Shown here one piece after another: positions 35,994 through 45,102 of a DNA stretch of 59,468 bases (position 1 is its first letter; every line of letters starts with the position of its first letter). The notes under the pieces were generated by a model, which saw only the letters and a program-made list of their open reading frames with translations, was not told where the DNA came from and did no database searches. Location: the NCBI RefSeq assembly GCF_016908875.1, contig NZ_JAFBES010000015.1:1-59468 (forward strand), in the 5' to 3' direction. The DNA comes from Bacillus ectoiniformans (GTDB lineage Bacteria > Bacillota > Bacilli > Bacillales > Domibacillaceae). Made by a program: the position numbers and the translations under genes.

Positions 35994-38900
35994 TTATTGA
36001 TAAAATTCAAAGCTGGTATAGCTGCCTGTTTGCGTAGAAACCACTTCCAGCCGAGCATCGATTCGTTCCTTTAATTCAGGTACATGAGAGATGACTCCAA
36101 CTAACCGCCCGCTGCTTTGAATATCCATTAAAGCTTCAATCGCTTGATCTAACGATTCTGGATCCAATGTGCCAAAGCCTTCATCAATAAACATCGTCTC
36201 TAAAGACACACCGCCTGCATGCTGCTGCACTACTTCTGCCAGTCCTAATGCAAGCGCAAGCGCCGCTTTAAAGCTTTCTCCGCCGGATAGTGTTTTGACA
36301 TGCCGCTCCTGACCCGTATATTGATCAAATGTTAATAATTCAAGCCCGCTTTGCACGTTGCCTTTTGCCCGGTCAGTTTTCCGAAGCATCTGATAACGTC
36401 CGCCGGTCATCTTCACTAACCGTTCGTTTGCCACTTGCAGAATTTCATCTAAAAACGAAGCCAGCACATACCGTTCAAACGTCAGCCTATGCACATTATT
36501 GCCATGGGCCATTTCATATAAATGACCAATCACCCTGTAGGCAGTCTCCTGTTCTTTCAGTCTCGCGTTCACTTCCTCAACTTCACGTCTAATCCTATCG
36601 TAATCGCGAATCAAACTAACAGCTTTCACCCATTCTTCATGTTCCTTTTCTATTTGGTTCTCTGCCTTTGTAATATCTACCCTCATTTTTTCCAAATCCG
36701 GCCGTTTCATGTGCTGCAATTGCTGGCTTAAGTCCTTCAGCCTATCGCCTACTGAACGCAAGTCTTCGTTATATCTATTGATTTCTTGCTGCCTCATTTT
36801 TATCTGTTCTTCTGTCCGCTTAGATTCTTCATAGTGTTTGTAACCATCAAAATTTTGTTCAGCCATCAGTTCTTTAAAGACCGATTTTTCAGCTTCTAAG
36901 TTTTCTTTCATTTTGTCTGCCATTTGCTGAATTTCTTTTAAGCTGGACTCAATGGAAGCCACTTCTCTTTCAGCCTTCTGTTTGATGTCAATAGCCTTTT
37001 CCAAACAGTCCTGCAAGTATTGTTTCCGTTTTTGCGCCTCAAGCAGTGCCTGATCATATTCTTTTTTTATTCGAATCGACTCAGGGATCGCCTCGAGCAT
37101 ATGATCCACTTTATACTTTTGTGACATAAAGATATCTTTCATCTCAGATTCTTTCTGCTGGCAATCATTGATCGCCTCTAACAAATGCCGTTTCGCTCCG
37201 TGATACGTTTCTTTCTCTTTCAGTAATATTGGCTTTTGCTCCAATTTGCCTTTAGCTGTTTTCAATCGCTGTTCACATTCTTCAATTTGCGCAGTCATCG
37301 CTTGTTTATAATCGCTCGCTTTGTCTAATGAGAAAGCTGTTTCATATTTAGACACCTCAAGAACTAACTCATCGAGTGCTTCCTGAACCAAGGTGAGGCG
37401 TGCGTCTGTATTTATCCGTTTTGTTTCTATGCCCTGCCTCTCATGATCTAATTGGTTTACCCGCATTTTTGCTGCATTCATTTCTTCTTCAGACGGTAAA
37501 TCTCCTTCTTCTGACGCATATTCTGGATGGTCCGTTGACCCGCACACCGGACAGGTTTCACCCGCTTTTAGCGACCTGGCTAATATGCCCGCTTGATGTT
37601 TATGCCATTTCTTCTCTAATCCTTCATACGCTGCTTTTTCTTTTTCATACCGGTCATTTATTTCAGAAGCTGCATTCGTTAGCAATTGCTGTTCTTTTGT
37701 CAGCTCCTTGCATTCCTGATCTTTTGCTGCTGCCTTCACGATGATTTGTCTGGCAGATTGAAGCTTTTGTTCTAGCTTTTCGTTTTCATAAAAATCTTTT
37801 TGGACTTGATCTAACTCAGACAATTTCTTTTCCACTTGACCGGCATGTTGTTCCGCTGCTTCATATTTTTTTTGCAGCGCTTCTTTTTCATTATTTAATG
37901 CATGTACTCGTTCTTGCGCTTCAAGAAGAATGCTTTTTTCTTTATCTAATGAATAAACCGCTTCCTTTAAAGAAGTCAGTTTCATTACATGTTCGTTTGC
38001 TTCTTCTCGTTCAGTTTCTTTTGCCTTCTCTTGCTCTAATGCTGTCTCTGCTTGATTCATATGCACCTGTGCAGTCTGAAGCTGAACGGCTATTTCTTTC
38101 CGGTTTTTCTCTAGTTCTCCTGCCGCTTTGCTTAGCTTAAAACACTCCGCTTCCTGAAGCGCCAGCTTGACTGCTTTTTCTGCCCAAACGATTTCTTCCT
38201 GCTTATTTTTTATTTCGCTGCTTTTTTCTTGAAGCATGGCATATTCCTGCTTCAGCCTCTCCTGTTGATTAAGCTGTTCAACTACGCGTTCAGCCTGATC
38301 ATATTCTTTCTTTAAGAGATCTCTTTTTTCTTGAAGCTGATCGATCCGCTCTTTTCCTTCCTCAGATTCTTTCGTTATTTGCTGCTGATCAATCATAAGC
38401 CGTTCAAGGATCAGCTCTTCGTTTGCAGCATCTTTTGCGAGCAGCTCGATCATCTCGTTCGATGCAGGCTGAATTCCTTTTAATAGCCTGCCTCGCTCAT
38501 GGATATCTGATTCTACTCGCTGTTTCAGCTCGCTTGCTTGCTTCTTTAATTTCTCTTCAATTTTTTTATAAAACTCGGTATGAAACAGTTTTTGCAGAAT
38601 TTGTTCTTTCTCTTTACTGTCAGATACGAGCAGCTTTCTAAACTCACCTTGAGGAATCATTAATATTTGCCTGAATTGATTGGCGTCTAGCTGCATCAGA
38701 TCTTTAATTTTTTCATCAACTTCCCGAACATTCGCTGCTAAGATCTCTTTCTCGCCCTGTTCATTTATTAAATACAGCTCAGCTTTCGCATTGACTGTTG
38801 TAAACCCGTCTCCCCGTGCTTTTCTTTTTTCCTGCTGAGGAGATCTCTGAATGAGATAGGTGCGATTTCTTAAACTGAATTGAAGGGATACTTCTGTTGG

Positions 38901-39125
38901 CACTTGATCTTTTGCAAACTGGCTGCGAAGTTCACTGCCAGACCGTTCTTCCCCGCTCGCCCGGCCGTAAATAGCAAAGCTGATCCCGTCAAAAATAGTT
39001 GTTTTCCCAGACCCTGTTTTTCCTGAGATGACAAACATCGTTCTGCTCTCAAGCTGATTGAAATCGATGACTTCCTTGCCGGCATACGGACCGAACGCCT
39101 GCATCGTGAGTAATATAGGTTTCAT
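35994..39125 (-). CDS. sbcC: Exonuclease SbcCD subunit C
   Basis: A 1043-residue Rad50-like ATPase that tethers DNA ends and works with SbcD to cut hairpins and protein-blocked ends. The N-terminal Walker A is GKTGSGKTT. A long coiled coil is broken in the middle by the zinc hook CPVCGSTDHP. The C-terminal signature LSGGESFKAALALALGLAE and Walker B LETMFIDEGFGTLD complete the ATPase. Its ATG overlaps the sbcD stop (ATGA), so the pair is coupled. Confidence 0.96.
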   Translation of the reverse strand: MKPILLTMQAFGPYAGKEVIDFNQLESRTMFVISGKTGSGKTTIFDGISFAIYGRASGEERSGSELRSQFAKDQVPTEVSLQFSLRNRTYLIQRSPQQEKRKARGDGFTTVNAKAELYLINEQGEKEILAANVREVDEKIKDLMQLDANQFRQILMIPQGEFRKLLVSDSKEKEQILQKLFHTEFYKKIEEKLKKQASELKQRVESDIHERGRLLKGIQPASNEMIELLAKDAANEELILERLMIDQQQITKESEEGKERIDQLQEKRDLLKKEYDQAERVVEQLNQQERLKQEYAMLQEKSSEIKNKQEEIVWAEKAVKLALQEAECFKLSKAAGELEKNRKEIAVQLQTAQVHMNQAETALEQEKAKETEREEANEHVMKLTSLKEAVYSLDKEKSILLEAQERVHALNNEKEALQKKYEAAEQHAGQVEKKLSELDQVQKDFYENEKLEQKLQSARQIIVKAAAKDQECKELTKEQQLLTNAASEINDRYEKEKAAYEGLEKKWHKHQAGILARSLKAGETCPVCGSTDHPEYASEEGDLPSEEEMNAAKMRVNQLDHERQGIETKRINTDARLTLVQEALDELVLEVSKYETAFSLDKASDYKQAMTAQIEECEQRLKTAKGKLEQKPILLKEKETYHGAKRHLLEAINDCQQKESEMKDIFMSQKYKVDHMLEAIPESIRIKKEYDQALLEAQKRKQYLQDCLEKAIDIKQKAEREVASIESSLKEIQQMADKMKENLEAEKSVFKELMAEQNFDGYKHYEESKRTEEQIKMRQQEINRYNEDLRSVGDRLKDLSQQLQHMKRPDLEKMRVDITKAENQIEKEHEEWVKAVSLIRDYDRIRREVEEVNARLKEQETAYRVIGHLYEMAHGNNVHRLTFERYVLASFLDEILQVANERLVKMTGGRYQMLRKTDRAKGNVQSGLELLTFDQYTGQERHVKTLSGGESFKAALALALGLAEVVQQHAGGVSLETMFIDEGFGTLDPESLDQAIEALMDIQSSGRLVGVISHVPELKERIDARLEVVSTQTGSYTSFEFYQ

Positions 39126-40267
39126 TTTTGTTCCGCCTCCGTCTTTGCTTCCTGGATCACCTGATTCATAATGTTGCGTTTTTCATCAGTGAAGGATTCA
39201 GAAGTCATTTGATGATAGAAGTCAGCAAATAGATCAATATCGGCTTTTTTCTCATCTCTTACCATTTGGTAGCTTTGCTTTTGCCGCAAATTCGTCAAGT
39301 CGACTTTTCTTTCTAAATGAAGAACATTCGGGTATAGCTTTCTCAGCTTGCCAATCGGATCAATGATTGCCCCCTGATCTAGAAGCGTGACTTTTAAATA
39401 ATCTTCCTGACCACTTGCATCCATGAAATTAGCATCCATCAATTCTTCCAGAAATCCTTCTACTTCGCGCATATCTCGCTTTGGCTTCAGCACTTTTTCC
39501 TCAAATGAAACTCGTCCATGATTGTCGACATTGACAATTGACACGCTCTTTCTCTGCTTCGCTTCCGAAAAAGAATATTTCATCAATGATCCAGAATAGC
39601 GCACCGTTTCATGTTTAATCGCATCCGGGCTATGCAAATGCCCTAATGCTGTATAATGAAAAGGAGCAAAAAGATCCGCACTTACACACCCAGATCCACC
39701 AACAGATAGGGTTCGCTCAGAATCAGAAGTAGCCCCGCCAAGCACAAATGCATGTCCTACTAAAATATTGGGCTCACTCGGGTTCAGCTCTTGTTCAATT
39801 TTTCCAACAATGGCTTTCATCGCATCTTGATGGGAATGAATGGAGTCATCTTGAAAGAGGTGGCGGACAGTACCAGGTTCCGCGTAAGGAACACAATAAA
39901 AATTCACTCCATTGACTCGAACCGGCGCGAAATCAGCCGTCAGTTTTCCTTTCAAATGAAACCCGCTATGCTGAAACCAGGAAGAACCGAAAGAGAGGCG
40001 TTCCGCACTGTCATGATTGCCTGATATCGCAATGATTGGCGTTTTCAACTCTACGTTTATCTTAAAAAGCATTTCATTTAATAATTCTACCGCTTCTGTT
40101 GGCGGTACCGACCGGTCATATAAATCTCCGGCGATCACCACTGCATCTGGCTTTTCCTCTTCTACTAATCTAACAAATTGAGTTAAGACTTCTCTTTGTT
40201 CTTCTGTCATGTAGATTCCATGAACCAATTTACCTAAATGCCAATCGGCTGTATGAATAAATTTCAA
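39122..40267 (-). CDS. sbcD: Exonuclease SbcCD subunit D
   Basis: Mre11-like Mn-dependent nuclease. Phosphoesterase motifs are visible in order: HTADWHLG, AGDLYDRSVPP, ISGNHDSAERL, VGHAFVLGG and TALGHLHSP. About 381 residues, normal for SbcD. The start is placed at TTG 40267 after GAGGTGAG, giving MKFIHTADWHLG as in relatives; a GTG at 40276 is the alternative. First gene of the sbcDC operon. Confidence 0.95.
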   Translation of the reverse strand: MKFIHTADWHLGKLVHGIYMTEEQREVLTQFVRLVEEEKPDAVVIAGDLYDRSVPPTEAVELLNEMLFKINVELKTPIIAISGNHDSAERLSFGSSWFQHSGFHLKGKLTADFAPVRVNGVNFYCVPYAEPGTVRHLFQDDSIHSHQDAMKAIVGKIEQELNPSEPNILVGHAFVLGGATSDSERTLSVGGSGCVSADLFAPFHYTALGHLHSPDAIKHETVRYSGSLMKYSFSEAKQRKSVSIVNVDNHGRVSFEEKVLKPKRDMREVEGFLEELMDANFMDASGQEDYLKVTLLDQGAIIDPIGKLRKLYPNVLHLERKVDLTNLRQKQSYQMVRDEKKADIDLFADFYHQMTSESFTDEKRNIMNQVIQEAKTEAEQK

Positions 40268-40395
40268 TCGTCTCACCTCAAAATAAGTATGTATGTTCTT
40301 ATATTCTATAGTAACGAATTTTTGTCAGTAAGCAAACATCTATAAAAATGGTAAACTGATAAAATAGCAAATTATACAAGAAAAGGAGATTACCC

Positions 40396-40716
40396 ATGCC
40401 ATACATATTTTTAGCTATCGCAATAATATGTGAAGTGATTGGCAGTTCCATGCTGAAAATGAGCAGCGGCTTTACAAAATGGTGGCCTTCTCTCATTGTT
40501 TTCATTGGATATGGAACCGCTTTTTATTTATTATCACTCTCATTAAAATCCATTCCTTTAAGTGTGGCCTATGCCATCTGGTCTGGTGTTGGTACCGCCT
40601 TAACCGCTTTGATCGGCATTTACTTTTGGAAAGAAGCTTTCACGCTTCAAACATTCTTAGGCTTGACGGCGATCATCGCAGGCGTGGTACTGTTAAATTA
40701 TCCTGTAAAAAACTAA
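40396..40716 (+). CDS. SMR-family small multidrug efflux protein
   Basis: A 106-residue pump with four membrane helices. The essential membrane Glu is Glu13 in ICEVIGSSML; the family segment PLSVAYAIWSGVGTALTA is present. EmrE/QacC-type homodimer is likely because only one SMR gene is found. AAAAGGAG precedes the ATG. It is followed after 21 bases by the potassium channel gene, likely co-transcribed. Substrates may be quaternary ammonium compounds or guanidinium; no riboswitch was recognised. Confidence 0.9.
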   Translation: MPYIFLAIAIICEVIGSSMLKMSSGFTKWWPSLIVFIGYGTAFYLLSLSLKSIPLSVAYAIWSGVGTALTALIGIYFWKEAFTLQTFLGLTAIIAGVVLLNYPVKN

Positions 40717-40737
40717 GAGATGAAAGTAGGTGAACCT

Positions 40738-41787
40738 ATGCATTTTTTTCTTAAGCTGCTTGGCACTGTGCAAAAAATTGGATTTGGATTTTTATTTTTA
40801 CTCGTAGTCGGCGGCGTTGCCGTCTCCTCTGTCATTATGAAGTGGCTTGAGCCTGAGACTTTTCCAAGCCTGCTAGACAGTGTTTGGTATGTGATGACAA
40901 CGATCACGACTGTAGGGTATGGAGATTATTATCCGGTTTCAACAGCGGGCAGAGTATTTGCCGTCTCTCTGCTATATTTAGTCGGAATTGGTGTGCTTGG
41001 TGTTGTCATCGGAAAGATTGTTCAAGTATTTTCGTTTTATCAGCGTTTAAAGGAGGAAGGAAAATTGGCGTATCATAAAAAAGGACATTATATCTTCATT
41101 GGCTGGTCAGAAGAAAAAACGAAGGAAGCCGTAGTTTCCATCCTAAATGAATATCCAAAAGCTGAAATCGTTTTAATTGATACAATGAATAAGACCCCCT
41201 ATGAACACGACCGGTTTCATTACATCCAAGGCGATCTCACCGAAGAAGAAACACTGAAGCAAGCCAATATTCAAGAGTGCAATCGAATTTCTATTTTCTC
41301 CCCATCTGAAGTGCTAGACTCAACATTAGCAGATGGCCATACTTTATTAATTGCCAGCAGCATAGAAGCCTATGGTGAAAAGCACGGAGTGAATCTGCAT
41401 ATTGTCGCAGAAATGAGAAAAGAGAATCACCGGGCAAGCTTTGAAAAAGCAAATATAGAAGACATTGTCTTATCTACTCAATCGATCGCTAAAATGATGG
41501 CGAAAGCTACTGTTATTGATGGAGCTAATCAGCTATTCTTTCAGCTTCTTAATGATCAGGCCGGTGAAGACTTAAGAGAGATTCCCACCTGCAAGTTGTG
41601 GGCTACATACGGAGAAGCGAATGAATGGCTTGAATCAAAAGGAGCTAACCTCATTTCCGACCGCGGAGATTTAAGTATTATAAGAAAGAAACATGAGCCG
41701 ATTCCTCCATCTGCTTGTCTATTAGTCGCATGCAACGATGAGAGTTATGCGGAAATTTGCAAAGAGTTAAACCGCAAAACCAGCTGA
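40738..41787 (+). CDS. yugO: Potassium channel with TrkA-N (RCK) domain
   Basis: A 349-residue channel with two membrane helices flanking the selectivity filter TTVGYGDYYP, followed by a cytoplasmic nucleotide-binding RCK domain (YIFIGWSEEKTKEAV, IQGDLTEEETLKQANI). This is the layout of B. subtilis YugO, which gates K+ release in biofilm electrical signalling. The start is ATG 40738 after AGGTGA rather than the ATG at 40720. It follows the SMR gene closely. Confidence 0.87.
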   Translation: MHFFLKLLGTVQKIGFGFLFLLVVGGVAVSSVIMKWLEPETFPSLLDSVWYVMTTITTVGYGDYYPVSTAGRVFAVSLLYLVGIGVLGVVIGKIVQVFSFYQRLKEEGKLAYHKKGHYIFIGWSEEKTKEAVVSILNEYPKAEIVLIDTMNKTPYEHDRFHYIQGDLTEEETLKQANIQECNRISIFSPSEVLDSTLADGHTLLIASSIEAYGEKHGVNLHIVAEMRKENHRASFEKANIEDIVLSTQSIAKMMAKATVIDGANQLFFQLLNDQAGEDLREIPTCKLWATYGEANEWLESKGANLISDRGDLSIIRKKHEPIPPSACLLVACNDESYAEICKELNRKTS

Positions 41788-41878
41788 TCCACTAGATGAA
41801 TCACCATTTAATATCTTGTCCGCGTTTTCACCTTTGTCTATAATGAGTATCGAGAGATTAATTTGGGGGTTCCACAAC

Positions 41879-42304
41879 ATGCTTAATACTTGGTTTTCTT
41901 ACTTTATCCTTCTATGGGTAATTATTTTAACTGGAAGTTTCGCTATAGGCGGATTTTTTATGTTTCGCAAATTTTTAAAACGATTTCCTAAAGCAGATGG
42001 ACGGTCTGATTTAGATTGGGAAGAATATTATCTTAATAAAACGAGACATCTGTGGAAGCAGCCAGAAAAGGACTTATTAGAAGAATTAGTCAGTCCAGTA
42101 CCGGAATTGTTTCGTGATGTGGCAAGACAAAAAATCGCCGGAAAAATAGGGGAACTCGCACTTAAAGAAAAAGCAAAAGCGATTACGCTCGATTTAGTCA
42201 TCCGAGGATATATTGTTGCAACGCCAAAACGAGATCATAAATTTCTGCGAAAAAAACTAGCTGAAATGCAGATAGACGTCTCCCCTTACCAGCATTTATT
42301 TTAA
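41879..42304 (+). CDS. yneK: YneK-like DUF2621 membrane protein
   Basis: A 141-residue protein with an N-terminal membrane helix (FSYFILLWVIILTGSFAIGGFFMF) and a cytoplasmic domain containing LDWEEYYLNKTRHLWK, ELVSPVPELFRDVA and ATPKRDHKFL, as in DUF2621/YneK. Function is not established. GGGGG lies before ATG 41879; upstream in-frame Met codons lack a site. Its place next to ccdC follows the B. subtilis order. Confidence 0.85.
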   Translation: MLNTWFSYFILLWVIILTGSFAIGGFFMFRKFLKRFPKADGRSDLDWEEYYLNKTRHLWKQPEKDLLEELVSPVPELFRDVARQKIAGKIGELALKEKAKAITLDLVIRGYIVATPKRDHKFLRKKLAEMQIDVSPYQHLF

Positions 42305-42311
42305 TAAAAGT

Positions 42312-42347
42312 AAAGAAGAGCTTGCCCGATGGCAAGCTCTTCTTTAT
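42312..42347. terminator. Bidirectional terminator between yneK and ccdC
   Basis: Fifteen-base perfect stem (42312-42326/42331-42345) with a 4-base loop between two convergent genes. Confidence 0.92.
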
Positions 42348-42832
42348 ATCACAGGTGTCTCTGCTTGATCACTTTCAATTGAACGCAGCAGTTTGCGATA
42401 CTCTACATACATCGCAATACGCCAAGGAACAATCATTGAAAAGGCCAGAATAAAAAACATTCCGCTCAGTTCCCCAAGGTCAATAGTGGTGCTTAACATC
42501 ACCTTACCAACGAGACGAATGACTAAAAGACTCATTAAGATGATAGGAAAAGCCTTAGACCGCTTTAAATAAATATCCTCCCCGCGAATTTCAAACTTAG
42601 ATGTCTTGATTAATAAAATAGAAAAAATCATTCCAACAGCCATCGCTTCAAGAAATTCCATTAACGTGACTCTAAATTCGGGAACGACAAACATAAGTGC
42701 ACCTGTACTCATAAAAAATGGAGGTAAAATTATTTTTTTAACTGATGTTGGTTTTTTGGCAGCCTTCATACGGATAAAGATCACGCCAATTCCCATGACC
42801 AAAGCTAAAATGGATGAAGCAGCAAGCATCAT
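42344..42832 (-). CDS. ccdC: CcdC-like membrane protein
   Basis: A DUF1453 protein of about 162 residues with five to six hydrophobic segments (ALVMGIGVIFIRM, PPFFMSTGALMFVVP, GMIFSILLIKT, FPIILMSLLVIRLV). It is the third gene of the ccdA-ccdB-ccdC cluster tied to cytochrome c maturation in B. subtilis, though CcdC is dispensable there. AAGGA is directly in front of the first ATG, so a start at 42832 or 42829 is more likely. A terminator separates it from ccdB. Confidence 0.82.
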   Translation of the reverse strand: MMLAASSILALVMGIGVIFIRMKAAKKPTSVKKIILPPFFMSTGALMFVVPEFRVTLMEFLEAMAVGMIFSILLIKTSKFEIRGEDIYLKRSKAFPIILMSLLVIRLVGKVMLSTTIDLGELSGMFFILAFSMIVPWRIAMYVEYRKLLRSIESDQAETPVI

Positions 42833-42892
42833 CTTTATCATTCCTTATCTGCTGAATAAATTGCATTGCTATTATAAATCAAATTGCAAGAA

Positions 42893-42982
42893 AAAACAAA
42901 AAAAACTGTCCCGACTCGCCTTCTCTAAACCACTGCTAATTTCCGAGTGTAATAGAGAGGTTAAGATCGAGCCGGACAGTTT
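42893..42982 (-). terminator. Long hairpin terminator of ccdB
   Basis: The outer arms pair aaaactgtcc with ggacagtttt (about 42901-42911 and 42973-42982) and extend inward through gactcg/cgagcc with mismatches. An inner stem tctcta/tagaga caps it. On the minus strand a long T tract follows. The 60-base apical region is unusually large for a simple terminator. Confidence 0.7.
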
Positions 42983-43342
42983 TTAACCTAATAAACGTCT
43001 AAGCGCTTCATCTACTCTGGCTTCATCAAAAGGTTTCACAACGAAATCTTTTGCTCCAGCTTCAATGGCTTCCATGACCATTTTCTGCTGTCCCATCGCA
43101 GAACAAACGATAATCTTTGCATCGGGAAATTCTGATAATATTTTACTCGAAGCTTCTATTCCATTCATGCCTGGCATGGTAATGTCCATTGTGACCACAT
43201 CGGGTTTCAGCTGGCGATAACGCTCTACTGCTTCTTCTCCGTTTTCAGCCTCTCCCACTACTTCATGTTTTAAATTCCCCAACATATCAGAAAGAGTCAT
43301 TCTCATAAATTTCGCATCATCTACCACTAGTACCCCAGCCAA
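42983..43342 (-). CDS. ccdB: CheY-like single-domain response regulator CcdB
   Basis: A 119-residue receiver domain: acidic pair VVDDAKF, phosphoacceptor Asp in VTMDITMPGMNG, Ser/Thr in VCSAMG and Lys in FVVKPFD. No output domain. In B. subtilis the same gene (yneI) lies behind ccdA. The frame starts at ATG 43360, but AGGGGG within it is well placed for TTG 43342, which gives a normal receiver start. The cognate kinase is not in the window. Confidence 0.88.
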   Translation of the reverse strand: MAGVLVVDDAKFMRMTLSDMLGNLKHEVVGEAENGEEAVERYRQLKPDVVTMDITMPGMNGIEASSKILSEFPDAKIIVCSAMGQQKMVMEAIEAGAKDFVVKPFDEARVDEALRRLLG

Positions 43343-43449
43343 TGAATATTTCCCCCTCATTCCCCTTGGGAATTATTGTCACGTTTTCTCCACATTTACT
43401 ATACCATTATTATTGATTTTTTTGCAATGGTATTTAGGTAAAAAGGGAA

Positions 43450-44157
43450 TTAGAACCCTTGGAAATCTCCAAATATCGGGCTGAATAACGTAATGATTTT
43501 AGTCATCCAATCAAAAAACAAGATAATACCCATGATGATCATCACGTACCCGCCCACTTTCACCATTTTCACACTGTGTGTGCGGATCCATTTCATGCGG
43601 CTGATAAAGAAAGATAATACAAAAAACGGAATGGAGAACCCTAAAGTATAAGCGATCATGTACATCATGCCAGATCCTGGATTAGAGGCTGCAAGAGCAA
43701 TGACAGACAAGAGAATCGGCCCCGTACAAGGCGTCCAGCCTGCTGCAAATGCAAGTCCAATAACGGCTGATCCGATATAGCCGCTTGGACGATTCTGAAA
43801 TTCAAGCCTGCGGTCTTTCATTAAAAATTTAGGCTGGAAAACACCCACTACAATAAGTCCAAAGACGACAATAAAAATAGCTCCCAATTGCCTGATTAAA
43901 TCTTGATATTGCCGCAAGAATTCACCTACAAAAGAAGAGGCAAACCCTAAAGCGATAAAAATAAGAGAAAAACCGAGTAAAAAGAAGGCTGTGTGAAGCA
44001 TACTTTTCTTTTGCATCATGGCTTTTTCATTTTTTATTTCGCTGACACTCATCCCTGTAATATAAGAAAGAAACGCTGGATACAGCGGCAAACAGCAGGG
44101 GGAAATAAAGCTTAAAAAACCTGCTCCAAACGCTAAAAAAATATTTACATCCGTCAT
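43450..44157 (-). CDS. ccdA: Cytochrome c biogenesis protein CcdA
   Basis: A 235-residue protein with six membrane helices that carries electrons across the membrane to keep haem-binding cysteines reduced. The two key Cys motifs are [12 protein letters not shown] in helix 1 and [12 protein letters not shown] in helix 4. It is first in the ccdABC cluster. The leader has GGAAGGG about a dozen bases from the ATG. Confidence 0.94.
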   Translation of the reverse strand: MTDVNIFLAFGAGFLSFISPCCLPLYPAFLSYITGMSVSEIKNEKAMMQKKSMLHTAFFLLGFSLIFIALGFASSFVGEFLRQYQDLIRQLGAIFIVVFGLIVVGVFQPKFLMKDRRLEFQNRPSGYIGSAVIGLAFAAGWTPCTGPILLSVIALAASNPGSGMMYMIAYTLGFSIPFFVLSFFISRMKWIRTHSVKMVKVGGYVMIIMGIILFFDWMTKIITLFSPIFGDFQGF

Positions 44158-44375
44158 TAAAAAACGCCTGCCCTTCCTTCATATTGTAACAAGGTTGCCG
44201 CCGAAAGTGAAAAAAAGGAATTATGAATTATTTGTGACAAAATGATAGCTGAAAAACGAAGTCTTTTCCTTTGTTTTTTTTGAAAAATAGTTTATATTTA
44301 TGTATACTTAAATAATTGGGAGAGAATGGTTATTAATAAAGGATGATCAATCTTTTTGAAAGGAATTTGCCCATC

Positions 44376-44567
44376 GTGTGTAAAGAAAAATTACTAAACG
44401 CAATTGAAAAGAAGCGGCTTGAACTTTTTGAAGTCGTGGCAATGAATGGTTTAAACTCTCCGCTAGCAATCAGATATAGCCAGGAGCTTGACCGCTTATT
44501 AAATGACTATGACCGAAAGTATATCCAGTCATCCTTTTCTCTATATAATCGGCAATGTCCTAACTAA
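44376..44567 (+). CDS. Spo0E-family aspartyl-phosphate phosphatase
   Basis: A 63-residue protein containing IEKKRLELFEVVAMNGLNSP and the family signature SQELDRLLNDY. Members dephosphorylate Spo0A~P or paralogues and delay sporulation; B. subtilis YnzD lies near ccdA in the same way. The start is placed at GTG 44376, 11 bases after GAAAGGA; the ATG at 44343 has no spacing from its purine stretch. Confidence 0.84.
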   Translation: MCKEKLLNAIEKKRLELFEVVAMNGLNSPLAIRYSQELDRLLNDYDRKYIQSSFSLYNRQCPN

Positions 44568-44604
44568 AAGATGCAGGATCTTAAACCACCTGCTCTTTTA
44601 GTTA
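44564..44604 (+). terminator. Terminator of the Spo0E-like gene
   Basis: Arms ctaaaagatgcagg/cctgctcttttag with one bulge. The arms begin at the stop codon region and end in TTTTAG. Confidence 0.7.
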
Positions 44605-44661
44605 TCCGATTTGTTCAGCGTATTGGATGCCGCATTTTATCCCTTCCTATTACCTCTTATT

Positions 44662-44715
44662 TCACTTCCAGCCTGAAAGAGTCTTTCTCCCAATATTAAT
44701 TGCCGCATTTACCAT
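44662..44715 (-). other. Possible 17-codon mini-ORF with perfect Shine-Dalgarno
   Basis: The minus strand has AGGAGGT (44734-44728), a full match to the anti-Shine-Dalgarno core. An ATG (44715) 12 bases later opens MVNAAINIGRKTLSGWK, and an immediate ATG-TAA sits between. It may be a peptide gene or a remnant of a lost gene. A perfect Spo0A-type box (44778-44770) precedes it. Confidence 0.25.
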
Positions 44716-44769
44716 AACTTTACATCTACCTCCTGTTTCATTTCATTTTTTGTTCCATCAGTATCTTTT

Positions 44770-44778
44770 TTCGACAAA
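44770..44778 (-). promoter_or_regulatory. Spo0A box candidate
   Basis: TTTGTCGAA on the minus strand, an exact match to the 0A box consensus, between the yneF terminator and the region upstream of the mini-ORF. Confidence 0.35.
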
Positions 44779-44780
44779 AT

Positions 44781-44802
44781 AAAAAGCACTCATAAAGAGT
44801 GC
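44781..44802 (-). terminator. Terminator of yneF
   Basis: Stem gcactc/gagtgc (44786-44791/44797-44802) followed by TTTTT on the minus strand. Confidence 0.82.
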
Positions 44803-44806
44803 CCTT

Positions 44807-45022
44807 TTATTTATCGTTAAACTGTTTGTTCATTTGGGACATCATTTGATTTATTTTTTTCTGGGACGGCTTTTGCCCCATTTGCATCATCATCATCCGC
44901 AGCATTTGTTCATTAATAGGCGGATTTTTCTTTAGGTAATCCATCATGTATTTACGAGCGATGAAAAACCCAATAGCAACCCCAGCCGCTAAAGCCAGAA
45001 TTCCAACTAACACATACCACAT
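44807..45022 (-). CDS. yneF: YneF (UPF0154) membrane protein
   Basis: A 71-residue protein with an N-terminal membrane helix ([26 protein letters not shown]) and a Met/Gln-rich tail ([20 protein letters not shown]). This is the UPF0154 pattern. Function is unknown. GGAGG precedes the ATG. Position next to sirA matches B. subtilis. Confidence 0.92.
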   Translation of the reverse strand: MWYVLVGILALAAGVAIGFFIARKYMMDYLKKNPPINEQMLRMMMMQMGQKPSQKKINQMMSQMNKQFNDK

Positions 45023-45102
45023 ATAATACTTCCTCCTTCAGGTTGTCTACTAAAAGTTTACTAAACCAAAAGACATTATACAATATGAAAGAGAAATTTT
45101 CT

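Noticed and set aside
37400-38140. Open frames antisense to sbcC
   Set aside because: They arise from the biased codons of the coiled coil; no ribosome binding sites.
40396-40716. Guanidine riboswitch in front of the SMR gene
   Set aside because: The upstream gap of about 120 bases shows no recognisable riboswitch core or terminator.
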